64,000 bases of DNA. It comes from Actinokineospora diospyrosa. GTDB lineage: Bacteria > Actinomycetota > Actinomycetes > Mycobacteriales > Pseudonocardiaceae. A model generated the notes under the pieces. That model had not been told where the DNA came from and searched no databases. It saw only the letters and a list, made by a program, of their open reading frames with translations. Every line of letters starts with the position of its first letter. Position 1 is the stretch's first letter. Below are positions 50,508 through 58,119 of the stretch, one piece after another. The translations under genes were made by a program, and so were the position numbers. The stretch covers positions 186,001 through 250,000 of the forward strand of contig NZ_JAMTCO010000007.1 of NCBI RefSeq assembly GCF_024171925.1. The letters are read 5' to 3'.

Positions 50508-51662
50508 GTGCATGTCGCCTTCATGGCCGTGCCCGCGCACGGTCACGTCAACCCCAGTCTCGCCTTGGTCGCCGAACTCGTTCGCCGCGGCCACCGGGTC
50601 ACCTTCGCGGTCCGCGCGGATTTCGCCCCCGCCGTCTCCAGTGCGGGCGCGACACCGGTGCTGCACGATTCCACCTTCCCGACCACGGATTCCGACTGGC
50701 CCGACGAGGAAGTGGGCGCCCAACGCCTCTTCCACAACGAGTTCCTGTTCGTGACCCCACAGGTCGAGGTCGCATACGCCCAGGACAGGCCCGACGTCGT
50801 CGTCTACGACATCGGTGCCTGGCACGCCCCCGTGCTGGCTGAGAAATGGGGCATCCCTGCGGTCCAACTCTCGCCCACTTATGTGGCCTTCGAAGGCTGG
50901 CGAGAGGAGTTCGGCCTCGACTCGAATGCTCCGGTGAAGCCGGAAGTAGCCGCGATGAACGACGAGTTTGACGCCTTCGTGGCTTCACAAGGCGTGAATC
51001 TCTCCGTCGACGAAATCAAGCACAACCCCCATCGGTGCATTGTCACCATCCCCCGCTCATGGCAACTGCGCGGCGAGACGGTCGGACCCCGGTACACATT
51101 TGTCGGCCCGTGCATTGATGAGCGCGAACACCAAGGAAAATGGACGCCGCCGGCGAACAAGAAAGTCCTCTTGATCAGCCTCGGCTCCGCCTACACCGAC
51201 CGCCTCGACTTCTACCGCACTTGCGTCGAGGCCTTCGCCAACGCAACCGACTGGCACGTCCTGCTGTCCGTCGGCAAGTACATCGAGCCTGCCGCCCTGG
51301 GGCCCGTCCCCGCCCACATCGAGGTCGTCCAGTGGGTCCCCCAGGTCAGCGTCCTCGCGGTCGCCAACGCGTTCATCACCCACGCGGGCATGGGCTCCAC
51401 CATGGAAGCCCTCCACTTCGCCGTCCCCATGATCGCCATCCCCCAAGGCGTCGACCAGTTCATCAACGCCCCGAGGATCGAAGCCCTCGGCCTGGGCGCC
51501 CACATCCCCATGGCCGAGGTCACCGCCACCCGCCTGACCGCCGAACTGCACCGGGTCACCACCGACCCCACCATCGCCGCCAACCTCGACCGCATGCGAA
51601 CCGAAACCCACACAGCAGGCGGCGCCCCCGCCGCCGCAGACATCATCGAATCCCTGGCCTGA
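50508..51662 (+). CDS. macrolide-type UDP-glycosyltransferase (MGT/OleD family)
   Basis: A 384-residue GT1 enzyme. The N-terminal acceptor domain begins HVAFMAVPAHGHVNPSLALVAELVRRGHRV. The donor-binding signature is in VVQWVPQVSVLAVANAFITHAGMGSTMEAL, followed by VPMIAIPQGVDQFINAPRI. Relatives (OleD, OleI, Mgt) inactivate macrolides by glucosylating desosamine. GTG 50508 was chosen because GAGGAG is 7 nt upstream; GTG 50493 would lack spacing. No polyketide cluster is adjacent, so self-protection or xenobiotic detoxification is likely. Confidence 0.92.
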   Translation: MHVAFMAVPAHGHVNPSLALVAELVRRGHRVTFAVRADFAPAVSSAGATPVLHDSTFPTTDSDWPDEEVGAQRLFHNEFLFVTPQVEVAYAQDRPDVVVYDIGAWHAPVLAEKWGIPAVQLSPTYVAFEGWREEFGLDSNAPVKPEVAAMNDEFDAFVASQGVNLSVDEIKHNPHRCIVTIPRSWQLRGETVGPRYTFVGPCIDEREHQGKWTPPANKKVLLISLGSAYTDRLDFYRTCVEAFANATDWHVLLSVGKYIEPAALGPVPAHIEVVQWVPQVSVLAVANAFITHAGMGSTMEALHFAVPMIAIPQGVDQFINAPRIEALGLGAHIPMAEVTATRLTAELHRVTTDPTIAANLDRMRTETHTAGGAPAAADIIESLA

Positions 51663-51668
51663 CCGTGC

Positions 51669-51697
51669 GCTCGGCTGGGGTCTAGCCCCAGCCGAGC
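51669..51697 (+). terminator. hairpin terminator after the glycosyltransferase
   Basis: Perfect 12-bp arms GCTCGGCTGGGG/CCCCAGCCGAGC with a 5-nt loop, seven bp past the stop. Confidence 0.8.
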
Positions 51698-51742
51698 GTC
51701 GAGGGGGACTCACGGCTCGTGGGAGCTTGAAGGCGGGTCCCC

Positions 51743-51775
51743 GCGCCACTTGATCGCCTAGCGATCAAGTGGCGC
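51743..51775. repeat. perfect 15-bp inverted repeat
   Basis: GCGCCACTTGATCGC-cta-GCGATCAAGTGGCGC. The 3-nt loop and GC-rich stem make a very stable hairpin; a second terminator or a palindromic operator for the next gene. Confidence 0.7.
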
Positions 51776-51804
51776 ATACCCATCCGGAGCGGTACGACAC
51801 CTGT

Positions 51805-52167
51805 GTGAACGCGGGTAGTAGCAACAGGATCGTCCGGGAGCTCGTGGTCGACGGCATTGACGACTGGGTCCCGCTGCGCGATCTGGTGTTCGTGGTCAGG
51901 CAGGTCGCCAGTGATGAGCAGGCGGTGGTGGCCCTGGTGACCGAGGTCGCCCGGACGCTGCTGCGCGAGAAGCTGATGGTGTTCGGCGAGCTGGGCGACC
52001 CGGGATTTGTCCCCTGGCCGGGTGATGATGAAGCCGTCCTGCGCAGGCTGGTCGCCGAGCTCGATGCCATGGGGTGGCAGCCGGACACCTTTTCCTGGTG
52101 GTTGGCCAACACCGAGCACGGTCACGCCATGGGCAGCCAGTTCGAGCGGGACATGCCAGCGCCCTGA
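51805..52167 (+). CDS. hypothetical cytosolic protein
   Basis: A 120-residue protein, acidic, with LRDLVFVVRQVASDEQAVVALVTEVARTLLREKLMVFGEL and a C-terminal LVAELDAMGWQPDTFSWWLANTEHG segment. The second segment recurs in small actinomycete proteins of unknown function. The longer start (GTG 51769) lies inside the 15-bp inverted repeat and is unlikely; GTG 51805 is preferred though its ribosome site is weak. I cannot assign a function. Confidence 0.6.
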   Translation: MNAGSSNRIVRELVVDGIDDWVPLRDLVFVVRQVASDEQAVVALVTEVARTLLREKLMVFGELGDPGFVPWPGDDEAVLRRLVAELDAMGWQPDTFSWWLANTEHGHAMGSQFERDMPAP

Positions 52168-52170
52168 CCT

Positions 52171-52515
52171 CTAGCCCCAGCCGAGTTCGTGCAGCCGGGC
52201 GTCGTCGATGCCGAAGTGGTGGGCGATTTCGTGGACGACGGTGATTGCGACTTCTTCGATGACGTCGTCTTCGGTTTCGCAGATGTCGAGGATTGCTTCG
52301 CGGTAGATGAAGATGCGGTCGGGGAGTTCGCCGCCGTAGTGGGATAGGCGTTCGGTTAGGGCTATGCCGTGGTAGAGGCCGAGCAGGGTGGGGTCGGCGG
52401 GGTCGCGGTCTTCGACGAGTACGACGACGTTGTCCATTGCCCGCGCGAGCTCGCGGGGGATCTCGTCCAACGCCTCAGCGACCAGTTCTTCGAACCGGTC
52501 GCGGGGCATCTCCAC
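52171..52515 (-). CDS. zincin-like metallopeptidase
   Basis: A 114-residue member of the zincin_1 family with RFEELVAEALDEIPRELARAMDNVVVLVEDRD and the zinc motif HEIAHHFGIDDARLHELGW (HExxH plus a third ligand). About 115 residues is normal for the family, which is found throughout Actinobacteria; substrate unknown. It is 1 bp from the septum-formation gene on the same strand. Confidence 0.93.
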   Translation of the reverse strand: MEMPRDRFEELVAEALDEIPRELARAMDNVVVLVEDRDPADPTLLGLYHGIALTERLSHYGGELPDRIFIYREAILDICETEDDVIEEVAITVVHEIAHHFGIDDARLHELGWG

Positions 52516-52516
52516 G

Positions 52517-53497
52517 TCAGCCGCCAGCGGTCGTCGTGGTGGGGGCGACCGAACCGGACGACGTGGTCGGGGCGGTGGAGGCGTTCGGGCCGGTGCCGCG
52601 GACGCTGTTGGTCACCGGGGCCAGGCCGGAGCCGTCGGGCAGTTTCGCGCCGACCTTGCAGTCGACCTTGCGCGACCCCGCGTCCCAGCTCTCCTGCTTG
52701 AGCGTGTCCGGGTACGGGGTCAGCCCCTTGGCCGCCAGGTCCGCGCCACCGGTGTACGTCGCGGTCACCGTCGCGCACAGCTCGATCGCCCGCTCGACCT
52801 GGGAGGTGTCCGGCGGGAACTCCCCCTGGAAGGCCGTACCGAGGTCCACGTTGCCGACGATCTCGTAGGCATGGGCTTTGTCACACGCGATCGGGTCGCC
52901 GATCTTCTGCCCGTCCAGCGCCAGGCAGGTCCCCGGTTCGTGCACATTGGACTGGTCCTGGCGCGCGGCCGAACCCGAGACCGGCACCAGGTTCCCCGAG
53001 GGGGTCGTGCGCTGCAGGCCGCACCGCAACTTCCGGTCACCGTCGCGCCACTGCGCGTCGACCGGCTTGAGCGCGTTGATCCGGAACTTGCCGTACGGGT
53101 CGAGCTTGCCGCCCAGGTACGACGTCGCCCCCGGGGTGCACTTGTCCTGGGCGATGTCCTGCCAGCGGGTCAGGTCCGGCTGCGCGGCGTCGGCCGGGTA
53201 CTCCGCCGAGATGTCGACGTTGCTGGTCACCTCGAACAGGTGCGGCTGCGCGCAGTCGACCCGGCGCATGTCGGTGCCGTCCGGCGGTGTCCAGGTGAGA
53301 CAGCTGCCCGCGGGGGAGTCGAAGGCCTGCTCCAACTCCTCCTCCGGGGTCAGCCCGGCGCCACCCACGGCGACCGGCCAGGAGAAGACCGTGCTGGTGG
53401 TCAGGAGCAGCAGCGAACCGGCGAACGCCCCGGCCATCATGACCCGGGTTTTCGCCGTGCTGTCGTTCGATCGAAACCAACCGCCGCGTCCAGACAT
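52517..53497 (-). CDS. septum-formation family membrane protein
   Basis: A 326-residue protein with a short cytosolic N-terminus, one signal-anchor (about residues 22-42) and two repeated outside domains, each with paired Cys (GSCLTWTPPDG...VDCAQPHLFEVTSNVDIS and GTCLALDGQK...ACDKAHAYEIVGNVDLG). This matches the Septum_form family. A Thr/Ser-rich tail follows. Function in the septum is inferred from family naming only. Confidence 0.85.
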   Translation of the reverse strand: MSGRGGWFRSNDSTAKTRVMMAGAFAGSLLLLTTSTVFSWPVAVGGAGLTPEEELEQAFDSPAGSCLTWTPPDGTDMRRVDCAQPHLFEVTSNVDISAEYPADAAQPDLTRWQDIAQDKCTPGATSYLGGKLDPYGKFRINALKPVDAQWRDGDRKLRCGLQRTTPSGNLVPVSGSAARQDQSNVHEPGTCLALDGQKIGDPIACDKAHAYEIVGNVDLGTAFQGEFPPDTSQVERAIELCATVTATYTGGADLAAKGLTPYPDTLKQESWDAGSRKVDCKVGAKLPDGSGLAPVTNSVRGTGPNASTAPTTSSGSVAPTTTTAGG

Positions 53498-53628
53498 CTA
53501 CTCCATGATGCCGTGTCCCGGTCAGGGGCGTGGCCATGGGACACGAGACAGGGGCGCCAGGTTGCGATATCGACAAAGATCCGACAGCAGCGCCGCTGGT
53601 CAGCTAGGGTTCGCGCCGGGAGTGGTAC

Positions 53629-54273
53629 ATGACTGAAAACGACAGGCCGAAGGACGCCGACCAGGCGGCCGAGCCAGCCGACAGTGGCAAGACCAGCGAC
53701 AACAGCAGCGACGTCCCCGCCTACGTCCCGGAGCCGCCTCCGCAGGACGAGCCCAAGCGCGGGTCGATCAGCTACCAGGACGAGCGCACCGCGCCCAAGA
53801 AACCCTCGGTGGCCGAACAACGCGCTCGCCGTGACGCCCAGCGCCGCCAGCGCGAGGCCGAGCAGGCCGAGTACGAAGAGGCTGAGCGCAAGCGCAAGAA
53901 GCGCAAGCGGATCCTCATCGGCTCTGGCGTCACCGTCGGCGTCGTCGCGCTGGTCGCCGTGATCTACGCCGCGTCCCAACCGGACGAGGTCACCGCGACG
54001 TGCACCGACACCAACGGTGTCGTCGTCGACGACGACTACTGCGACTCCACGTACGCCTCCAGCCACGGTGGGTACACCAGCGGCGGGTTCATCTTCATCG
54101 GTGGCAGCTCCTACCGCTACAACTACGGCGGCACAGGGGCTGTCGGCCAGAAGGTCAGCGGCGGCAGCTACGTGTCACCCTCGAGCGGCACCACGGTCAA
54201 GACCAGGTCCGGCTCCACCGTGCAGCGCGGCGGGCTCGGCGTCAGCAGCGGCGGCAAGAGCGGGGGCAGCTGA
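53629..54273 (+). CDS. membrane protein with DUF1190-like position (YgiB/YjfM-like)
   Basis: A 214-residue protein with a long acidic/coiled-coil N-terminus (SVAEQRARRDAQRRQREAEQAEYEEAERKRKKRKR), one membrane helix (about 95-115), then a Cys-containing domain (TATCTDTNGVVVDDDYCDST) and a Gly/Ser/Tyr-rich tail (GGFIFIGGSSYRYNYGG). It precedes a glutathionylspermidine-synthase-like gene by 1 bp, exactly as DUF1190 proteins YgiB and YjfM precede YgiC and YjfC in E. coli. The Gly/Ser-rich tail supports that family. Function unknown. Confidence 0.8.
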   Translation: MTENDRPKDADQAAEPADSGKTSDNSSDVPAYVPEPPPQDEPKRGSISYQDERTAPKKPSVAEQRARRDAQRRQREAEQAEYEEAERKRKKRKRILIGSGVTVGVVALVAVIYAASQPDEVTATCTDTNGVVVDDDYCDSTYASSHGGYTSGGFIFIGGSSYRYNYGGTGAVGQKVSGGSYVSPSSGTTVKTRSGSTVQRGGLGVSSGGKSGGS

Positions 54274-54274
54274 C

Positions 54275-55438
54275 TTGCGCCGAGAGCGCCACGCGGCCCG
54301 GTCGGACTGGCGGGCCCGGATCGAGTCCCAGGGCCTGGTGTTCGGCACCCCCGCCCGCTACGGCGGGGGCGGCCTGCGCCCGTACTGGGACGAGTCCGTG
54401 CACTACGCCTTCGACATGGACGAGATCCTCTCCGTGGAGGCCGACGTCGAACTCCTGCACTCCATGTGCCTGGAGGCCGTCGACAACATCGTGCTGACCG
54501 AGCGCTACCGCGACTTCGGCATCCCCGAGTGGGTGTGGCCGCACATCGCCGAGTCCTGGAAGCGCCGCGACCCGCACCTCTACGGCCGCTTCGACCTGCG
54601 CTACGACGGTTCCGGCCCGGCCCGGCTGCTGGAGTACAACGCCGACACCCCTACCTCCCTGCTGGAGGCGGCCGTCGTGCAGTGGTACTGGAAGACCGAC
54701 GTGTTCCCCGAGGACGACCAGTGGAACTCCATCCACGAGAAGCTGGTCGAGCGCTGGGGTGAGGTCAAGGACCTGCTGCCCTCCCAGGAGGTGCACTTCG
54801 CCTGGTCGAGCGCCGACCCCACCGGCGAGGACCACCTGACCACGGCGTACCTGCAGGAGACCGCCGCCGAGGCTGGCCTGGACACCGTCGGTCTGGCGAT
54901 CGAGGACATCGGCTGGGACCCGGACCTGCGGCGCTTCGTCGACCTCGCCGAGTCGACCATGGCCACCGTCTGCAAGCTCTACCCCTGGGAGTGGGTGACC
55001 GGCGAGGACTTCGGCAAGCGCGTCGTGGAGTCCCTGCCGCAGACCCTGTGGGTCGAGCCGCTGTGGAAGATGCTGCTGTCGAACAAGGCGATCCTCGCCG
55101 TGCTGTGGGAGATGTACCCCGGCCACCCCAACCTGCTGCCCGCCTTCCTCGACGAGCCCGGCCTGCTCACCGAGTACGTGCGCAAACCCAAGCTCGGCCG
55201 CGAGGGCGCCAACGTGCAGATCGTCGCCACCGGCTACGAGACCCAGACCGGCGGCGTCTACGGCGCCGAGGGTTTCGTCTACCAGGCCTTCGACCCGCTG
55301 CCCGAGTTCGACGGCTACCGACCCGCGCTCGGCGCGTGGATCATCGGCGACCACGCGGCTGGCCTGGGCATCCGCGAGACCGCGGGCCTGGTCACCGACG
55401 ACGGCGCCGCCTTCGTCCCGCACCGCATACCCCAGTAA
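54275..55438 (+). CDS. glutathionylspermidine-synthase-like ATP-grasp protein (YjfC/YgiC-like)
   Basis: A 387-residue protein of the GspSyn family: WDESVHYAFDMDEI, RFDLRYDGSGPARLLEYNADTPTSLLEAA, YLQETAAEAGLDT, KPKLGREGANVQI and GYRPALGAWIIGDHAAGLGIRE. The ATP-grasp fold suggests C-N ligation of an amine to a carboxyl. Actinomycetes make no glutathione, so the true substrate is not glutathionylspermidine. The TTG start at 54275 lies directly after the previous stop. Confidence 0.9.
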   Translation: MRRERHAARSDWRARIESQGLVFGTPARYGGGGLRPYWDESVHYAFDMDEILSVEADVELLHSMCLEAVDNIVLTERYRDFGIPEWVWPHIAESWKRRDPHLYGRFDLRYDGSGPARLLEYNADTPTSLLEAAVVQWYWKTDVFPEDDQWNSIHEKLVERWGEVKDLLPSQEVHFAWSSADPTGEDHLTTAYLQETAAEAGLDTVGLAIEDIGWDPDLRRFVDLAESTMATVCKLYPWEWVTGEDFGKRVVESLPQTLWVEPLWKMLLSNKAILAVLWEMYPGHPNLLPAFLDEPGLLTEYVRKPKLGREGANVQIVATGYETQTGGVYGAEGFVYQAFDPLPEFDGYRPALGAWIIGDHAAGLGIRETAGLVTDDGAAFVPHRIPQ

Positions 55439-55456
55439 CACCTGATGGAGACCCTC

Positions 55457-55927
55457 GTGACCACTCAACTCGCCGCGGTGTCGAACCTGGCCCTGCCCGC
55501 TGGCTTCGGTGCCGACCTTGGCAAGGGCATCGGCGCGATCGCCCTCTACGCCATCATCGGCCTGGTCCTGATGCTGATCGGCTTCTACGCCATCGACTGG
55601 ACCACGCCCGGCAAGCTCTCCGACCTGGTCCGCACCGGCAAGCCCAACGCGGTGATCGTGACCGCCTCCGGCATGCTCAGCATGGCGCTGATCATCGTGG
55701 TCGCGATCTTCTTCTCGGCCAACGACCTGACCGCGGGCCTGATCACCTCGGTCGTCTACGGCCTGATCGGCATCATCGTCCAGGTCCTCGCCGTGCGGAC
55801 CCTCGAATGGGTGACCAAGCTCGACGTCGGCGCCACCATCGAGGACGAGAAGTTCGCCCCGGCCAGCGTGGTCGTCGCCGCCGTGCACATCGCCCTCGGC
55901 CTGATCGTCGCGGTCGCCATCTCCTAG
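55457..55927 (+). CDS. DUF350 membrane protein (YjfL-like)
   Basis: A 156-residue four-span membrane protein of the DUF350 family ([82 protein letters not shown]). With the preceding two genes it completes the YjfM-YjfC-YjfL set known from enterobacteria. GTG 55457 has GGAG 6 nt upstream; ATG 55445 lacks a ribosome site. Likely cell-envelope function, unproven. Confidence 0.9.
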   Translation: MTTQLAAVSNLALPAGFGADLGKGIGAIALYAIIGLVLMLIGFYAIDWTTPGKLSDLVRTGKPNAVIVTASGMLSMALIIVVAIFFSANDLTAGLITSVVYGLIGIIVQVLAVRTLEWVTKLDVGATIEDEKFAPASVVVAAVHIALGLIVAVAIS

Positions 55928-55932
55928 CGCGC

Positions 55933-55975
55933 CCGCACCGGCCGGGATACCGGAGGCGGAACCCGGCCGGTGCGG
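55933..55975 (+). terminator. 14-bp hairpin between the DUF350 gene and serS
   Basis: Perfect arms CCGCACCGGCCGGG/CCCGGCCGGTGCGG with a 15-nt loop, ending 2 bp before the TACGCT -10 of serS (55978-55983), so it overlaps the serS -35 region. Confidence 0.75.
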
Positions 55976-55991
55976 ACTACGCTCAGCACCC

Positions 55992-57254
55992 GTGATCGAC
56001 CTCAAGGTTCTGCGCGACGACCCCGACGCCGTGCGCGCCTCGCAGCGCGCCCGCGGCGAAGACCCGACGACCGTGGACGCTCTGCTGTCCGCGGACGAGC
56101 GGCGCCGATCGGTGATCTCGCGCGCCGACTCCCTGCGGGCCGAGCAGAAGGTGTTCGGCAAGCAGGTCGGCAAGGCCAAGGGCGAGGAGCGCGAGGCGCT
56201 GCTGGCCAAGGGCAAGGAGCTGTCCGCCGAGGTCAAGGCGGCCGAGGCCGCCCAGCACGAGGCCGACCAGGCCCTCGACGAGGCCCACCGCGCCCTCCCC
56301 AACCTGGTCGACCCCGCCGCCCCCGTCGGCGGTGAGGACGACTACACGGTCCTCGAGCACGTCGGCACCCCGCGCGAGTTCGACTTCACCCCGCTCGACC
56401 ACCTCGACCTGGGCGTCCGCCTGGGTGCCCTGGACATGGAACGCGGCGCGAAGGTCTCCGGCTCGCGCTTCTACTTCCTCACCGGCATCGGCGCCCAACT
56501 GCAGCTGGCCCTGCTCAACATGGCCGCCGCCCAGGCCACCGCCGCGGGCTTCACCCTGATGATCCCGCCGGTCCTGGTCCGCCCGGAGATCATGGCGGGC
56601 ACGGGTTTCCTGGGCGCCCACGCCTCAGAGATCTACCGCCTCCGCGACGACGACCTCTACCTGGTGGGCACCTCAGAGGTCGCCCTCGCCGGCTACCACG
56701 CGGACGAGATCATCGACCTGTCGGCGGGCCCGCGCCGGTACGCGGGCTGGTCGTCCTGCTTCCGGCGCGAGGCGGGCTCGTACGGGAAGGACACCCGGGG
56801 GATCATCCGGGTGCACCAGTTCGACAAGATCGAGATGTTCTCGTACTGCAAACCGGAAGACGCCTCCGCCGAACACCAGCGGCTGCTCGACTGGGAGAAG
56901 CAGATGCTGGCCAAGATCGACGTGCCCTATCGGATCATCGATACGGCCACGGGTGACCTGGGCACCAGCGCCGCTCGGAAGTTCGACTGCGAGGCATGGG
57001 TGCCCACCCAGAAGGCCTACCGAGAACTGACTTCTACCTCTAACTGCACCACGTTCCAAGCCCGCCGGTTGGGGGTGCGGTACCGCGACGAAAACGGAAA
57101 GCCACAGACCGCCGCCACGTTGAACGGAACACTCGCAACCACCCGGTGGATTGTGGCGATTCTGGAGAACCACCAGCAGGCGGATGGGTCAGTAGTGGTG
57201 CCGGAGGCGCTACGACCGTTCTTGGGGCTGGACGTACTTACCCCGGTCGCTTGA
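55992..57254 (+). CDS. serS: seryl-tRNA synthetase
   Basis: A 420-residue class II synthetase charging tRNA-Ser. An N-terminal coiled-coil arm (about 25-105, [31 protein letters not shown]) precedes the catalytic core: motif 1 region [33 protein letters not shown], motif 2 [22 protein letters not shown] and motif 3 [19 protein letters not shown] 55992 follows TACGCT by 8 nt. It is monocistronic and followed by the repeat island. Confidence 0.97.
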   Translation: MIDLKVLRDDPDAVRASQRARGEDPTTVDALLSADERRRSVISRADSLRAEQKVFGKQVGKAKGEEREALLAKGKELSAEVKAAEAAQHEADQALDEAHRALPNLVDPAAPVGGEDDYTVLEHVGTPREFDFTPLDHLDLGVRLGALDMERGAKVSGSRFYFLTGIGAQLQLALLNMAAAQATAAGFTLMIPPVLVRPEIMAGTGFLGAHASEIYRLRDDDLYLVGTSEVALAGYHADEIIDLSAGPRRYAGWSSCFRREAGSYGKDTRGIIRVHQFDKIEMFSYCKPEDASAEHQRLLDWEKQMLAKIDVPYRIIDTATGDLGTSAARKFDCEAWVPTQKAYRELTSTSNCTTFQARRLGVRYRDENGKPQTAATLNGTLATTRWIVAILENHQQADGSVVVPEALRPFLGLDVLTPVA

Positions 57255-57289
57255 CGCTGAGCCCTTGATGTCTCGGGCTTGGCGCTGAG

Positions 57290-57530
57290 TTATCCACAAC
57301 GGCTTCTGCTGTCCACAGACACTGGTTGCTGCTCCCGGTTTATCGGCTCTGCTCGGTAGGCTGTATATCGGGGGCTCTTGTGGCGGATGATCTTGCGGCT
57401 TCCGTTGTGAGTGCTGGGTTTGTTTACAACAGGCTCGCTTGTCCACAGGCTGCTGCTCGGTGCTCCCGTTGTGTCGGTGGTGCGCGGTAAGCTGTGTATC
57501 TGGGGGCTTTCGGTCAGGTTGATCTTGGCG
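57290..57530 (+). repeat. two tandem ~115-bp units with DnaA-box-like sites and promoter-like -10 elements
   Basis: Unit 1 starts with TTATCCACA (57290-57298) and TGTCCACAG, unit 2 with TTGTCCACA (57439-57447). Both continue TGCTGCTC..., then TAGGCT or TAAGCT followed by GT-TATC/GTATC-GGGGGCT and a GATCTTG tail. They share the DnaA-box-plus-promoter order of the elements at 14 and 28 kb but with a different leader. Confidence 0.6.
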
Positions 57531-57635
57531 TAGGCCCTGGACTGGGAGTGCGGGGCAAGGGATTCGGGCCTCCGCCTTCGGCTCCGGTAAACGGCTCGCC
57601 TTCGGCATTGCATCTGATCCGCGACAATGCGGAAA

Positions 57636-57780
57636 GCTCGATGGGACGAACTTGTTTTGCGCGGGGCCCCTACGACACCCGTGGCAGGACCGCACAGCAG
57701 GGGCCGAAAAGCATGGCCCTGCCGCTGAACGACGCTACGGGTGCCGTCCCCCCACGCAAAACAAGTCCGCCCCATCGAGC
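57636..57780. repeat. palindromic repetitive element, copy 2 (inverted)
   Basis: A 145-bp element matching the reverse complement of 14815-14958, with termini GCTCGATGGGACGAACTTG... and ...CAAGTCCGCCCCATCGAGC. Outside homology extends past the left end (GATCCGCGACAATGCGGAA) and into the tandem repeats on the right. Confidence 0.7.
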
Positions 57781-57798
57781 CGGCCTGGCACCAGCGAC

Positions 57799-58075
57799 TC
57801 CGACTGTCCAGGCGCTGGGAAGGTGGGCTGGGGCGGACCTGACGGCAGTCGAGTTGGCCACCGCTGGGTCCGACTGTCCAGGCGCTGGGAAGGTGGGCTG
57901 GGGCGGACCTGACGGCAGTCGAGTTGGCACCGACGGGTCCGAGTGTCCAGGCGCTGGGAAGGTGGGCTGGGGCGGACCTGACGGGGCGCAGGCTGGCACC
58001 GACGGATCCGAGTGTCCAGGGGCTGGGTAGGTGTGGGTTGGGGTGGACCTGGCGGAAGCCGGGGTGGCACAGCGG
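57799..58075. repeat. ~69-70-bp tandem repeats, copy 2
   Basis: Four units start at 57799, 57869, 57938 and 58007, each opening TCCGA[C/G]TGTCCAGG and containing GGGCTGGGGCGGACCTGACGG; the last unit is degenerate. Reverse complement of the degenerate repeats at 14520-14810. No gene. Confidence 0.8.
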
Positions 58076-58119
58076 GTTTCTGCGGCCCGTGCGAGTGGTG
58101 CCCAGAGCCTCGGGTGTCG

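Noticed and set aside
54242-56302. Minus-strand frame of 686 codons
   Set aside because: Antisense to the ATP-grasp, DUF350 and serS genes, all of which have convincing motifs.
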